64,000 nt of DNA, from positions 1 through 64,000 of the forward strand of contig NZ_JAFIQX010000002.1 in assembly GCF_017356035.1 (NCBI RefSeq). The letters are read 5' to 3'. The translations under genes were made by a program, and so were the position numbers. Numbering within the stretch: position 1 is the stretch's first letter; each line of letters begins with the position of its first letter. Positions 15,724 through 22,626 of the stretch are shown here, one piece after another. Below the pieces are notes generated by a model that was given only the letters and a program-made list of their open reading frames with translations, was not told the DNA's origin and did not search any database. The stretch comes from Longitalea luteola. GTDB lineage: Bacteria > Bacteroidota > Bacteroidia > Chitinophagales > Chitinophagaceae.

Positions 15724-17498
15724 TTCTTCAATTTACAAATAGCACATTTTACGGAAGCCTGGTATTTTTGAATTTCCCACTCAAATGGTTTGTGCTTTTT
15801 ATTATCTGTTTTAGAGTTGGCCCCAGCAGGACCATGCCAATAATATTGAAATCCCTGCATTTTCGGATAAAAAATATCTTCGTCTTGTAATAAAATTTGA
15901 ACTACCACTCTCGCTGTTTGCAGAGCAACTTCTCGAGTATCAAGTCCGCTGGCTGGCAAAGCGGGCTTAGAGCAAGCCCCATAATCCGCCGGGGCCTCTT
16001 TCAACGTTTCCGTTTCAAGTAAAGATACCGGTAGCTGATTAAGATTTTGAGATTTAAGGCATTCAAGACAAGATGACTTTCCAGGATAAAATACTAAAAC
16101 AATTCCAGTAAGGCCACCTTTAGAAACAGCCGATTGCACAAGAATTTTTCCTCTTTCATTGCATACCTTTTGATGAAGGTATTCTTCTACTAAGCGGTTA
16201 GCTGTCAGATCGAGCACAACATCTGATTCGTCAATTAAACCAGATAACAGATCAGCAGGAACTCGTAAGATGTTAACTGGAACTCTTTGAACATTTGCTT
16301 GAGGGTTTCGCCCTTGGATTATTTTCTTAGCAATATCAACTTTTAGTTCGCCCACCTGCATCAAATCTCCAGCATGCCGAACTGAATTGCCAACGTCAAA
16401 CCTTTCATCATCAATCACTACATAATAACCAATATTTGAGGCTGCCAATTCCTTGATTACCTCAGAACCAATAGCTCCAGACCCAATAACCAATATTCGT
16501 TTTTGAGCAAGTGATTCCAGATTAAAAAGAGCATCTATCCTGACAAACAGTTCCTGCGTAAGATTCTTGGGTAATAAGTAAGAACTCTGAAATTTAGTGA
16601 TTAGTCCTTCCTTCCAATAGAAAATTTGGAAACAATGCAGTTCTGGTGTCTGTCCAATGCGAAAACCAATAAGTATCCTTTTTGGAAAAACTTGTGGCTC
16701 AGGAAGAATATCGTTGATATTGACGTTAAGGCGCAATGCTAAAAAGTTCTTTAATCCTTCAGGTTGGGCCAGGGATGGCAATAAGTCTTTGGGCAACATG
16801 TCAACAACTCGATACCACCTTCCATGAATGAGTTCTTTTGTTGTTAATGAAAGCTCTGTATCGTCAGGGAAAGTATTGATTACCTTTGTACCTCCAAGTC
16901 CATTTAATTGCAGTTGAATAAGCGAATAATAATTTTCTTTTATAAGTTTACACGTTAACTGTCCACCATTTGCGTCCTCAAATTCGGCAGGGAAATAATA
17001 TAAAAGTTGCCCTGCATGTTGAATCACGGGGTTATTTTCATCCACAATTAAATTTGTTGTGAATCCTTTTTCAGAAGTTGCCGTCTCCAGCCATCTAACG
17101 GCTTGTTCCATCACCATGCCGATGGAATTATAAAAAGGAATCCATTCTTCTTCATCTCGAAAAAGACACATTCTACCATCGCTATATTGGTTACCCCGGT
17201 TGAAATTTTTCGGCACTAAAGCTTGTTGCATATTATTACCAACAATCTGTACACCTTGTTGTAACGGATAAACTTCAGGTGGGCTATATGGAAAGGAATG
17301 AGGAAAACCGACTTGTACGAGTTGTATTGCATTTACACCATAACTCAGCTCACCCAAAATAATAATCTGCTTACCATTTTGCTCGAGAGGTTTCTGATTT
17401 ATAAATTTAAAATACGAAAGGCCATGCTGCAAAGTTTCCAATTCTGCTCGGCACAATGCGGGCATGGCCTCGTACCAATGTTGACTGTCCCGCATCAC
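15720..17498 (-). CDS. E2-E1 fusion enzyme for ubiquitin-like conjugation
   Basis: This 592-aa protein has an E2-like UBC domain (residues ~1-145) with FPYSPPEVYP (69-78) and a candidate catalytic Cys111 in SDGRMCLF. A linker domain is followed by a ThiF/E1 adenylation domain (~330-540) with the ATP-binding GSGAIGSE (339-346) and IDDERFDVGNSVRH (362-375). Cys477/Cys480 (CLEC) and Cys585/Cys588 (CAIC) may form a zinc site, leaving Cys509 (YGACSKPALP) as the candidate E1 thioester cysteine. The layout is that of Cap2-like and Bub/Bil-related enzymes. With the adjacent modifier it should activate and attach that modifier to a target; no CD-NTase is encoded, so this is not CBASS. Confidence 0.92.
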   Translation of the reverse strand: MMRDSQHWYEAMPALCRAELETLQHGLSYFKFINQKPLEQNGKQIIILGELSYGVNAIQLVQVGFPHSFPYSPPEVYPLQQGVQIVGNNMQQALVPKNFNRGNQYSDGRMCLFRDEEEWIPFYNSIGMVMEQAVRWLETATSEKGFTTNLIVDENNPVIQHAGQLLYYFPAEFEDANGGQLTCKLIKENYYSLIQLQLNGLGGTKVINTFPDDTELSLTTKELIHGRWYRVVDMLPKDLLPSLAQPEGLKNFLALRLNVNINDILPEPQVFPKRILIGFRIGQTPELHCFQIFYWKEGLITKFQSSYLLPKNLTQELFVRIDALFNLESLAQKRILVIGSGAIGSEVIKELAASNIGYYVVIDDERFDVGNSVRHAGDLMQVGELKVDIAKKIIQGRNPQANVQRVPVNILRVPADLLSGLIDESDVVLDLTANRLVEEYLHQKVCNERGKILVQSAVSKGGLTGIVLVFYPGKSSCLECLKSQNLNQLPVSLLETETLKEAPADYGACSKPALPASGLDTREVALQTARVVVQILLQDEDIFYPKMQGFQYYWHGPAGANSKTDNKKHKPFEWEIQKYQASVKCAICKLKK

Positions 17499-17806
17499 GC
17501 AAATTTTTTTGGTTCATTTGGTTTAGGAGCGGCTTTTAGAAGGAAACGGACTGTCTCTTCATTACGTAGTCCAGCTTCTTCGATTGTCAACTTGTAATCA
17601 TTTAAAATTGTACCATCACCCCGAGTTAACTGTCGTTTGTCAAGATCTGATAAACCAAATGCTTCAGCAACTTTATTAATAATCACCTGAAGCTTTTGTT
17701 TAATTATGAACTCGTCTGAGAAGGTTTTGCCACCTTCAATCATTACATGAATGGTGATTTTTTGATCACCGTGTTGTGGCTGATTTGGCTTAAAAGTAGT
17801 GGCCAT
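17495..17806 (-). CDS. ubiquitin-like beta-grasp protein
   Basis: This 103-aa protein has a beta-grasp pattern: strand KITIHVMIEG, strand DEFIIK, helix LQVIINKVAEAFGL, then short strands around LTRGDGTILND and ETVRFLLKA. This matches ubiquitin-like modifiers found beside bacterial E1/E2/JAMM genes. The unusual point is the C-terminus, which ends ...PKPNEPKKFA with no Gly-Gly. Either Ala is the conjugated residue or the JAMM trims the tail. First gene of the operon, it overlaps the E2-E1 start by four bases. Confidence 0.85.
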   Translation of the reverse strand: MATTFKPNQPQHGDQKITIHVMIEGGKTFSDEFIIKQKLQVIINKVAEAFGLSDLDKRQLTRGDGTILNDYKLTIEEAGLRNEETVRFLLKAAPKPNEPKKFA

Positions 17807-17865
17807 AGTGTGAAAATCATTCAGTTTTACTTCCCCTGAACATTTCTAGGAAGGTGAATGCATAT

Positions 17866-17873
17866 CAAAACTA
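17866..17873 (-). promoter_or_regulatory. -7 element for the ubiquitin-like operon
   Basis: On the minus strand this reads TAGTTTTG (TAnnTTTG), 59 bases before the start of the ubiquitin-like gene. No convincing -33 element is seen. Confidence 0.45.
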
Positions 17874-17928
17874 TGTTAATTTTTTGAATATGTCAGATAA
17901 TGGGCGAATAATATTATGTAGAATATGG

Positions 17929-17978
17929 CAAACACTTTTAGAAATGTTTGTAATATTATACATTTTTATGTATATTTG
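17929..17978 (+). promoter_or_regulatory. promoter and candidate operator for XRE-ImmA/IrrE pair
   Basis: TTTG (17947-17950) and TATATTTG (17971-17978) are spaced by 20 bp, matching the Bacteroidota consensus, 22 bases before the XRE start. An inverted repeat CAAACACTT..AAATGTTTG (17929-17950) overlaps the -33 box. It is a plausible autoregulatory operator that could also influence the divergent ubiquitin-like operon. Confidence 0.65.
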
Positions 17979-18000
17979 CATTTAATACTAACCTTTACCT

Positions 18001-18366
18001 ATGCTTCATAATGATCAGATAAGGCTGATTTACAACGCCCTGGGTTTAAGAATCAAGGAAGAAAGAGAAAAAGCGAATTATAAGCAAACTACCTTTGCAA
18101 GTCTTTTACAAATAAGTCGAGCCTCATTGGTAAATATTGAAAAAGGACGACAACGCGCTCCAATTCATGTTGTGTATGAAATTTCCCGCCTTTTAAAACT
18201 ACCCATTACTGATTTGCTGCCAGACCTCAATAAAATTATGGACACAGAAGTAAATAAAAGCATTCAACAGAAAATAGAAAAGAAAAGTGCTGGCAACCAA
18301 GATTTGCAACAAAAACTTATGGAGTTCGTTAAATCTCATACTAATCCAGTCAAAACAAGCATATGA
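18001..18366 (+). CDS. XRE-family regulator paired with ImmA/IrrE protease
   Basis: This 121-aa protein has an XRE HTH (residues ~14-70, TTFASLLQISRASLVNIEKGRQR) and a short C-terminal helical tail. XRE repressors coupled to ImmA/IrrE proteases are usually cleaved by the partner on DNA damage or another stress. The ATGA overlap with the next gene shows translational coupling. It lies divergent from the ubiquitin-like operon across 194 bp and is a good candidate regulator of it. Confidence 0.88.
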   Translation: MLHNDQIRLIYNALGLRIKEEREKANYKQTTFASLLQISRASLVNIEKGRQRAPIHVVYEISRLLKLPITDLLPDLNKIMDTEVNKSIQQKIEKKSAGNQDLQQKLMEFVKSHTNPVKTSI

Positions 18367-18911
18367 AACGGATTGAAAATCTGGTTAATGATCTCCTAGA
18401 TAGTTTAAATATTACTTCTGCGCCTGTACCTGTTCAAAAAATTGCGAAGGAATTAGGATTAACAATCATGGCATACGATCTTGGACCAGGTGTGTCTGGT
18501 GTTTTACTTTTAGACAACGAAAAAGCGATAATAGGAATCAATCCAAGTGAATCGAGGGAACGCACAAGGTTTACCATAGCACATGAAACTGGCCATTATT
18601 ACCTACATAAAACCTCAAATGATTTATTTGTAGATAGAGATGTATTATTTAGAGGTAAAGAATTGAATGGCACAAAAGTGCTTTTTAGAGACGGAAATTC
18701 ATCTTCTGGTGATTTGAAAATTGAAAGGGAAGCTAATGCTTTTGCAGCAGCGCTCTTAATGCCTGTAAAACTTTTGACAAAAGAGATTAATTCTCTAGAT
18801 CTCAACCTGTACAACCATGACGAAGAAATTATTCAGGAACTTGCGAAAAAATTTAAGGTAAGTACTATAGCGATGACTTACCGCTTAACTAATTTGGGTT
18901 TACTCGAATAA
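18363..18911 (+). CDS. ImmA/IrrE-type metallopeptidase
   Basis: This 182-aa protein has the zinc motif HETGH (His74-His78) in FTIAHETGHYYLH and the downstream Glu in KIEREANAFAAALLMP (~121-134), the standard ImmA/IrrE gluzincin arrangement. It should cleave the XRE repressor encoded by the overlapping upstream gene, turning on genes that repressor blocks. It ends 14 bases from the convergent reverse transcriptase gene. Confidence 0.92.
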   Translation: MKRIENLVNDLLDSLNITSAPVPVQKIAKELGLTIMAYDLGPGVSGVLLLDNEKAIIGINPSESRERTRFTIAHETGHYYLHKTSNDLFVDRDVLFRGKELNGTKVLFRDGNSSSGDLKIEREANAFAAALLMPVKLLTKEINSLDLNLYNHDEEIIQELAKKFKVSTIAMTYRLTNLGLLE

Positions 18912-18924
18912 TTTGCATGAACAA

Positions 18925-20418
18925 TTACCAGTTATCATAATACTTTGAATCTGGATTCATTACTCGATCAATACCTAAATTTTTAACCCCAAGCTGTAAC
19001 GCTAAATAAATTCTAAGAAAACTTGGAATTTGAAAAAGACCTTTTTTACCATTAACAGTTTTATTCTTAAACTCGTTTATAATATTGGTAGCAGTCACAT
19101 TAAATGGGAAAAAACTTGTCGGATAATGCAAGGACTGAAGGATTTTTTGTCTCTTCCTTAACGTATTAAGGATCGTAGATACAAGCCACTTATCTAATTC
19201 TTTCATTTGGCTTTCATCATTTACCAAAGGATAGAAACTCATTATACCTTTGAAATTAAGTTTTACATAAGTACCATTAAGATATTTTTTTAACGTTTGT
19301 TCTGAAAGATTACCATATAAAAACCTTCTTATCTCAGATATTGTGGTCAATAAGTCAGCATCTTTGGCCGGTGTAGGAAAACGAGCTGCCTTTATTGGAT
19401 TGCTTTTAATTGGATGCAGCAAGTTTTTGTATAATAAGTAGGAAATTTGCTTTTTAATGTTCAAAACGGAACTCTTTCTAATTCCAATATTCTCTACTGA
19501 AATTCGATACCCTAAAAACTCCACATAGCTCTTCGGAAAAGCAAACTCCGAACGCATCCCCTTCTTTTGAAGAAGACTTATTCCGTCAGACTTCTCATAG
19601 TTTATTTGGATACCGGCAGACTTCGAAAATTCGTTAATTATTTCGAATGCCTTACATATTTTTGAATAGTCCTTTGTCCAAATTATTGTATCATCCGCAT
19701 ACCTAGCAAATCTAAGACCTTCGTCTTCCAATTTCCTATCGAGTTGCCAACAAGCTACGTTAGCAAGGAAAAGAGAGATTGAGGTTCCCAATGGAATGCC
19801 AACATCACTTTTCTTGAGAAAAGAATTTATAATATATTCTTCGGTTGCACTTATCAAAAAACAATTTTCCTTTAACTGACGACTAATATAACTGTGATCT
19901 ATTGATCCAAAAAAATTACTAAAATCAAACTCAGCTATAAATATTCGAGATGTCTTACTCAATTCATTTGAGATATCCTGAATAGCAAAATGAACATTTC
20001 GATCATTCCTATAAGCATAAGCAAACGAACTAAACCGATGTTTATTCTTTTTCAATAAGTCATGATAAAACTTATCTGAAACAGCAGAATCAGGAAGCTG
20101 GTACACTGAAATAGTTCTATTCCCTCCACTTTTTTTCGGAATACTTTTTTCATACGGTGCTTCAGGAAAGTAAGTTTTTGATTTTATTTTATCTGAAATT
20201 GATGATGCAATTTTTTCAGCATGTTTTAATACATAAAAGGGGTTATGCTTTTTATTATGCTTCCATTCATTGGGAACTTTAATCTCCTTAGGTGGCACGT
20301 TAGTGAGCCTTGAAGACTTTCTGTTATGATCTATATTCAAATAGTTATGATACAAATGATATTTTTCTGCACTTTTTTCTGCTTCCTCAATTATCGCATC
20401 AAGAATGGCTTTTTTCAT
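18925..20418 (-). CDS. reverse transcriptase, defence-associated (DRT/UG-like)
   Basis: This 497-aa protein (from ATG 20418; an in-frame start 17 codons upstream would lie within the terminator hairpin) has an RT core: GGNRTISVY (98-106), FDFSNFF with catalytic Asp165, GIPLGTSISLFLAN (207-220) and YADD (240-243). No maturase X/HNH domain is recognisable and no group II intron structure is seen, so it is not an ordinary intron RT. About 250 C-terminal residues form a helical extension, as in UG/DRT anti-phage RTs. I cannot assign a DRT class. A hairpin-rich transcript candidate lies immediately upstream on the same strand, the arrangement used by DRT systems whose RT copies a cognate ncRNA. 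Confidence 0.88.
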   Translation of the reverse strand: MKKAILDAIIEEAEKSAEKYHLYHNYLNIDHNRKSSRLTNVPPKEIKVPNEWKHNKKHNPFYVLKHAEKIASSISDKIKSKTYFPEAPYEKSIPKKSGGNRTISVYQLPDSAVSDKFYHDLLKKNKHRFSSFAYAYRNDRNVHFAIQDISNELSKTSRIFIAEFDFSNFFGSIDHSYISRQLKENCFLISATEEYIINSFLKKSDVGIPLGTSISLFLANVACWQLDRKLEDEGLRFARYADDTIIWTKDYSKICKAFEIINEFSKSAGIQINYEKSDGISLLQKKGMRSEFAFPKSYVEFLGYRISVENIGIRKSSVLNIKKQISYLLYKNLLHPIKSNPIKAARFPTPAKDADLLTTISEIRRFLYGNLSEQTLKKYLNGTYVKLNFKGIMSFYPLVNDESQMKELDKWLVSTILNTLRKRQKILQSLHYPTSFFPFNVTATNIINEFKNKTVNGKKGLFQIPSFLRIYLALQLGVKNLGIDRVMNPDSKYYDNW

Positions 20419-20437
20419 ACATAAAAAAGTTGAATAC

Positions 20438-20584
20438 AAAAAATCCCTACTTGCGTAGGGATTTCCCACGGAATTACTATGTAAAAGTAAATTTCAAATT
20501 GAGCACAATTTGTAGCAAATTATGCTACCAATCTCAGGCTTTTTTATTACCCAAGGTCAGCAAGTCCGTTCGTCCCCAAAGGAC
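20438..20584 (-). ncRNA. candidate template/structural ncRNA of the reverse transcriptase
   Basis: On the minus strand, five hairpins occur in sequence: GTCC/GGAC (20584-20572), GTAGCA/TGCTAC (20528-20512), CAAATTG/CAATTTG (20512-20495), TTACT/AGTAA (20490-20474) and a 10-bp AAATCCCTAC/GTAGGGATTT stem (20464-20441) running into TTTTTT. A TATATTTG promoter box lies seven bases upstream of the predicted 5' end. The RT start codon is 20 bases past the terminator. This gives a discrete ~147-nt RNA, similar in position and size to known DRT ncRNAs. Expression and function are inferred. Confidence 0.65.
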
Positions 20585-20590
20585 ATAAGT

Positions 20591-20598
20591 CAAATATA
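20591..20598 (-). promoter_or_regulatory. -7 promoter element of the candidate ncRNA
   Basis: The minus strand reads TATATTTG, an exact TAnnTTTG match, in the gap between the integrase and the RT. The -33 region is T-rich without a clear TTTG. Confidence 0.55.
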
Positions 20599-20694
20599 AA
20601 AAAACCATTAAAAAAATTAAAATGTAACTCATTTAATTTAATAATAAAGATTCAAGACAAACATTATCTCAATTGAAAATCGATTTTTTTAACC

Positions 20695-22065
20695 TTATTG
20701 CCCATGAACTTGGTCATCTCTTGCTGCATTCTTAAACGCCACCAGCTTCTGTGAATACTCCTTCTTCACCGTCTTCTCAAAACTGTCCAGGTAGTTTTCA
20801 GTCGTCTTGATACTTGTATGCCCTAATGATTCCTGAATAAACTCAGTACTTACCCCTGACCGTTTCATAATGGTTGAGAATGTATGACGGGCTACGTAGG
20901 TGGTTACTGCTTTTTCAATTCCAAGCTTTTTTTTGATCTTACGCATCCAGTCATTGAGAGCCTGAACAAACAATTCTATCAATTCAACCTGGCGCAATGG
21001 GGTTATGTCGTGTTGCAGGACAGGGAATATATAATTACCAGGGCGCTTATCCTTGGTGCTCCAGAAATCAATAACCTGCTGCATATCTTCTGTTATGTAA
21101 ACAGTTATTGGCCGGGGAGAGGATCGGGTTGAGTTTTCCGTTTTAGCCCGTTCAAATACAAGATATTCTCCTTCAATATTCTTATATTTTAAATGGGCTA
21201 TGTCAGTGGGATTGATACCATTGGCGAAGTAGGAGAAGAGCCAGAAATCCTTTGCCTTCCGTTCTTCCAGGCAAACCGGTTCATAATAATAGATCTTGCC
21301 AACGTCTTCCAGGGTCAAAGCCTTTTTTATGTTCCGGGATGTGGGTGGCTGATACTTTCGCCTGCCGAAAGGGTAACATTTATCTCTATTAATAATACCC
21401 TGGAATATGGCTTCATTAAACATGGTGCGCAGTCACCGGGTATAAATACCAACTGTTGTTTTGGAATATTCCTGATCCATCATCCAGGCTTCCAACTGCT
21501 TTAGGAACGCCACGTCAATTTCAGTAAATCGAACATTACCGCGAAAACGGGAAATAGTTGTATAGGTTGTCTGATAATTGGCCGCCGTTCGGATACGGTG
21601 TTCGGAAAGCAGCTTATTAATATAATATAGAAAGGTGGCCAGTATTGTTCCATGCTCTGGCGTTGGCAACTTGAAAATGGGAAACCGGTTTTCGTACTCA
21701 GCCAAATTAAATTCGTAGGTCACCGGGACCAGGTTTGCCTTCAGAGACTTTCGCTGGTGAAAAAGAGGATTATTTAGGATAAAGTCCCTCTCAAACTCAT
21801 CGTAGGTGAACGGCTGTAATAAACGGGCCTTATCCTCCGCATTCCGCTCGATCAGCTTTAGGTTGGTACGGATTTCCTTTAATTTTTCGGAAATATTTCG
21901 CGCCTTCCGGTCTGTTACGGTATTAAATTCCTCCTGGGTAAGATCATAAACGGTTTGGTAACGCTTCGGCTCGCTGTTCAAGGTCACCAATAGCTTAACA
22001 GGATAAGTTCCTTTCTTCTTTTTTAGTCTCCGAGTGTCTAAAATGACTTTTACTGATGCTGACAT
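20695..22065 (-). pseudogene. int: tyrosine integrase interrupted by an in-frame TGA
   Basis: One frame from ATG 22065 to 20695 encodes a phage-integrase-like tyrosine recombinase of normal size (~456 codons), but codon 21435-21433 is TGA (…GIYTR-stop-LRTMFNEAI…). The N-terminal part holds the arm-binding and SAM-like core-binding domains. The C-terminal part keeps the ARHTFST Arg, LGHTSIKTTENYL His/Tyr and a RAKT Lys. The first catalytic Arg position reads NGIN. A downstream ATG (21423) could express the catalytic half alone. A point mutation or base-call error is most likely; if real, the element may be immobile without a helper integrase. Confidence 0.85.
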
Positions 22066-22106
22066 ACCTATTAATTTTTCAGTTTCACAAAATCCTTCGC
22101 CCAAAA

Positions 22107-22125
22107 TTTGCCAGTAATTTGCCAG
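22107..22125 (+). repeat. right subterminal repeat, candidate integrase arm site
   Basis: It is identical to 3676-3694 (TTTGCCAGTAATTTGCCAG). It lies 42 bp upstream of the integrase start and 130 bp inside attR, so integrase binding here could also repress its own promoter. Confidence 0.7.
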
Positions 22126-22254
22126 TAAAACAGGGTTAAACCCCATTTTGAAAGGCATACATCAAATTTCCAACAAAGAATTAAGTGATTGAAAAATAAA
22201 CAGTTAAGTAAGTTTCAGTCAACCCCGATTAAGCCAGATTAGCGGCTGATCGCG

Positions 22255-22297
22255 CTGTTAATCAGAGGGTCGCTGGTTCAAGTCCAGCAGGGGGAGC
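22255..22297. repeat. attR core (43 bp)
   Basis: This is a partial copy of tRNA-Asn from the anticodon loop to one base past the 3' end, identical to attL. It has no 5' half and is not a functional tRNA. Confidence 0.93.
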
Positions 22298-22302
22298 AAA
22301 CA

Positions 22303-22340
22303 TGACAAAGAGGTTCCAATAAATGGAACCTCTTTTGTCA
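22303..22340 (+). terminator. original tRNA-Asn terminator, displaced
   Basis: A 16-bp stem (TGACAAAGAGGTTCCA with TGGAACCTCTTTTGTCA, one bulge) and 5-nt loop lie six bases past attR. Before integration it would have followed tRNA-Asn directly. Confidence 0.8.
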
Positions 22341-22363
22341 TTATTTACTCAACAGAACTTTCT

Positions 22364-22578
22364 TCAGACTTTCGTAGCATACCAGGTGCCTTTACCTTCG
22401 CCCTCTTGCCGGAGGTAGTTATTTTCAACTAACGACTCCAGGTGTTTTTTTTAACTGCATTTATGTTTGCATTCGTGAAGGGTAAGAACTTCATCTTTTG
22501 CCTGCCATGGAAGAAGCGGTGGTAAAGATGGCCTTCTTCACTGATAAACCATTTAAAAATACACGCTCTATAAAACAT
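22364..22578 (-). pseudogene. frameshifted fragment of an unknown protein
   Basis: From ATG 22578 the frame encodes a plausible protein piece (…FKWFISEEGHLYHRFF… to …NANINAVKK) and then runs into an A8 tract. Past that tract another frame continues sensibly (HLESLVENNYLRQEGEGKGTWYATKV, then TGA at 22366-22364), with a winged-helix-like end. A one-base slip in the homopolymer would join the two. No family is assigned. It is probably a relic at the element border. Confidence 0.4.
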
Positions 22579-22626
22579 TCAGCATGGCTACCAATTATCG
22601 AAGCGTAATTGTAATTTCACAACAAT

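Larger units (their letters stand above)
3587..22297. mobile_element. 18.7-kb integrative mobilizable element in tRNA-Asn
   Basis: The element is bounded by a perfect 43-bp repeat of the tRNA-Asn 3' half. It carries a tyrosine integrase at the right end, an excisionase-like HTH gene, a relaxase/MobC pair with an oriT-like inverted repeat, and a Toprim primase. No coupling protein or conjugation (Tra/T4SS) genes are present, so it would need a helper: an IME rather than an ICE. Cargo includes a ubiquitin-like conjugation operon, a defence-type reverse transcriptase with a candidate ncRNA, and unknown genes. The DNA is visibly more AT-rich than the flanking chromosome, fitting acquisition from elsewhere. 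Confidence 0.92.

Noticed and set aside
15253-17498. Type II CBASS (Cap2/Cap3) locus
   Set aside because: The E2-E1 and JAMM genes resemble Cap2/Cap3, but no CD-NTase or cyclic-nucleotide effector is encoded in the element, and the operon begins with a separate ubiquitin-like protein.
18925-20418. Group II intron reverse transcriptase
   Set aside because: No maturase X or HNH domain is visible and no intron domain V/VI-like RNA follows. A terminator-ended small RNA precedes the gene instead.
21433-21435. TGA in the integrase as a recoded (selenocysteine or readthrough) codon
   Set aside because: No SECIS-like structure or reason for recoding is apparent. A nonsense mutation or base error is simpler.
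3587-22297. Self-transmissible conjugative element (ICE)
   Set aside because: There is a relaxase but no coupling protein or T4SS/Tra genes, so it is called mobilizable only.
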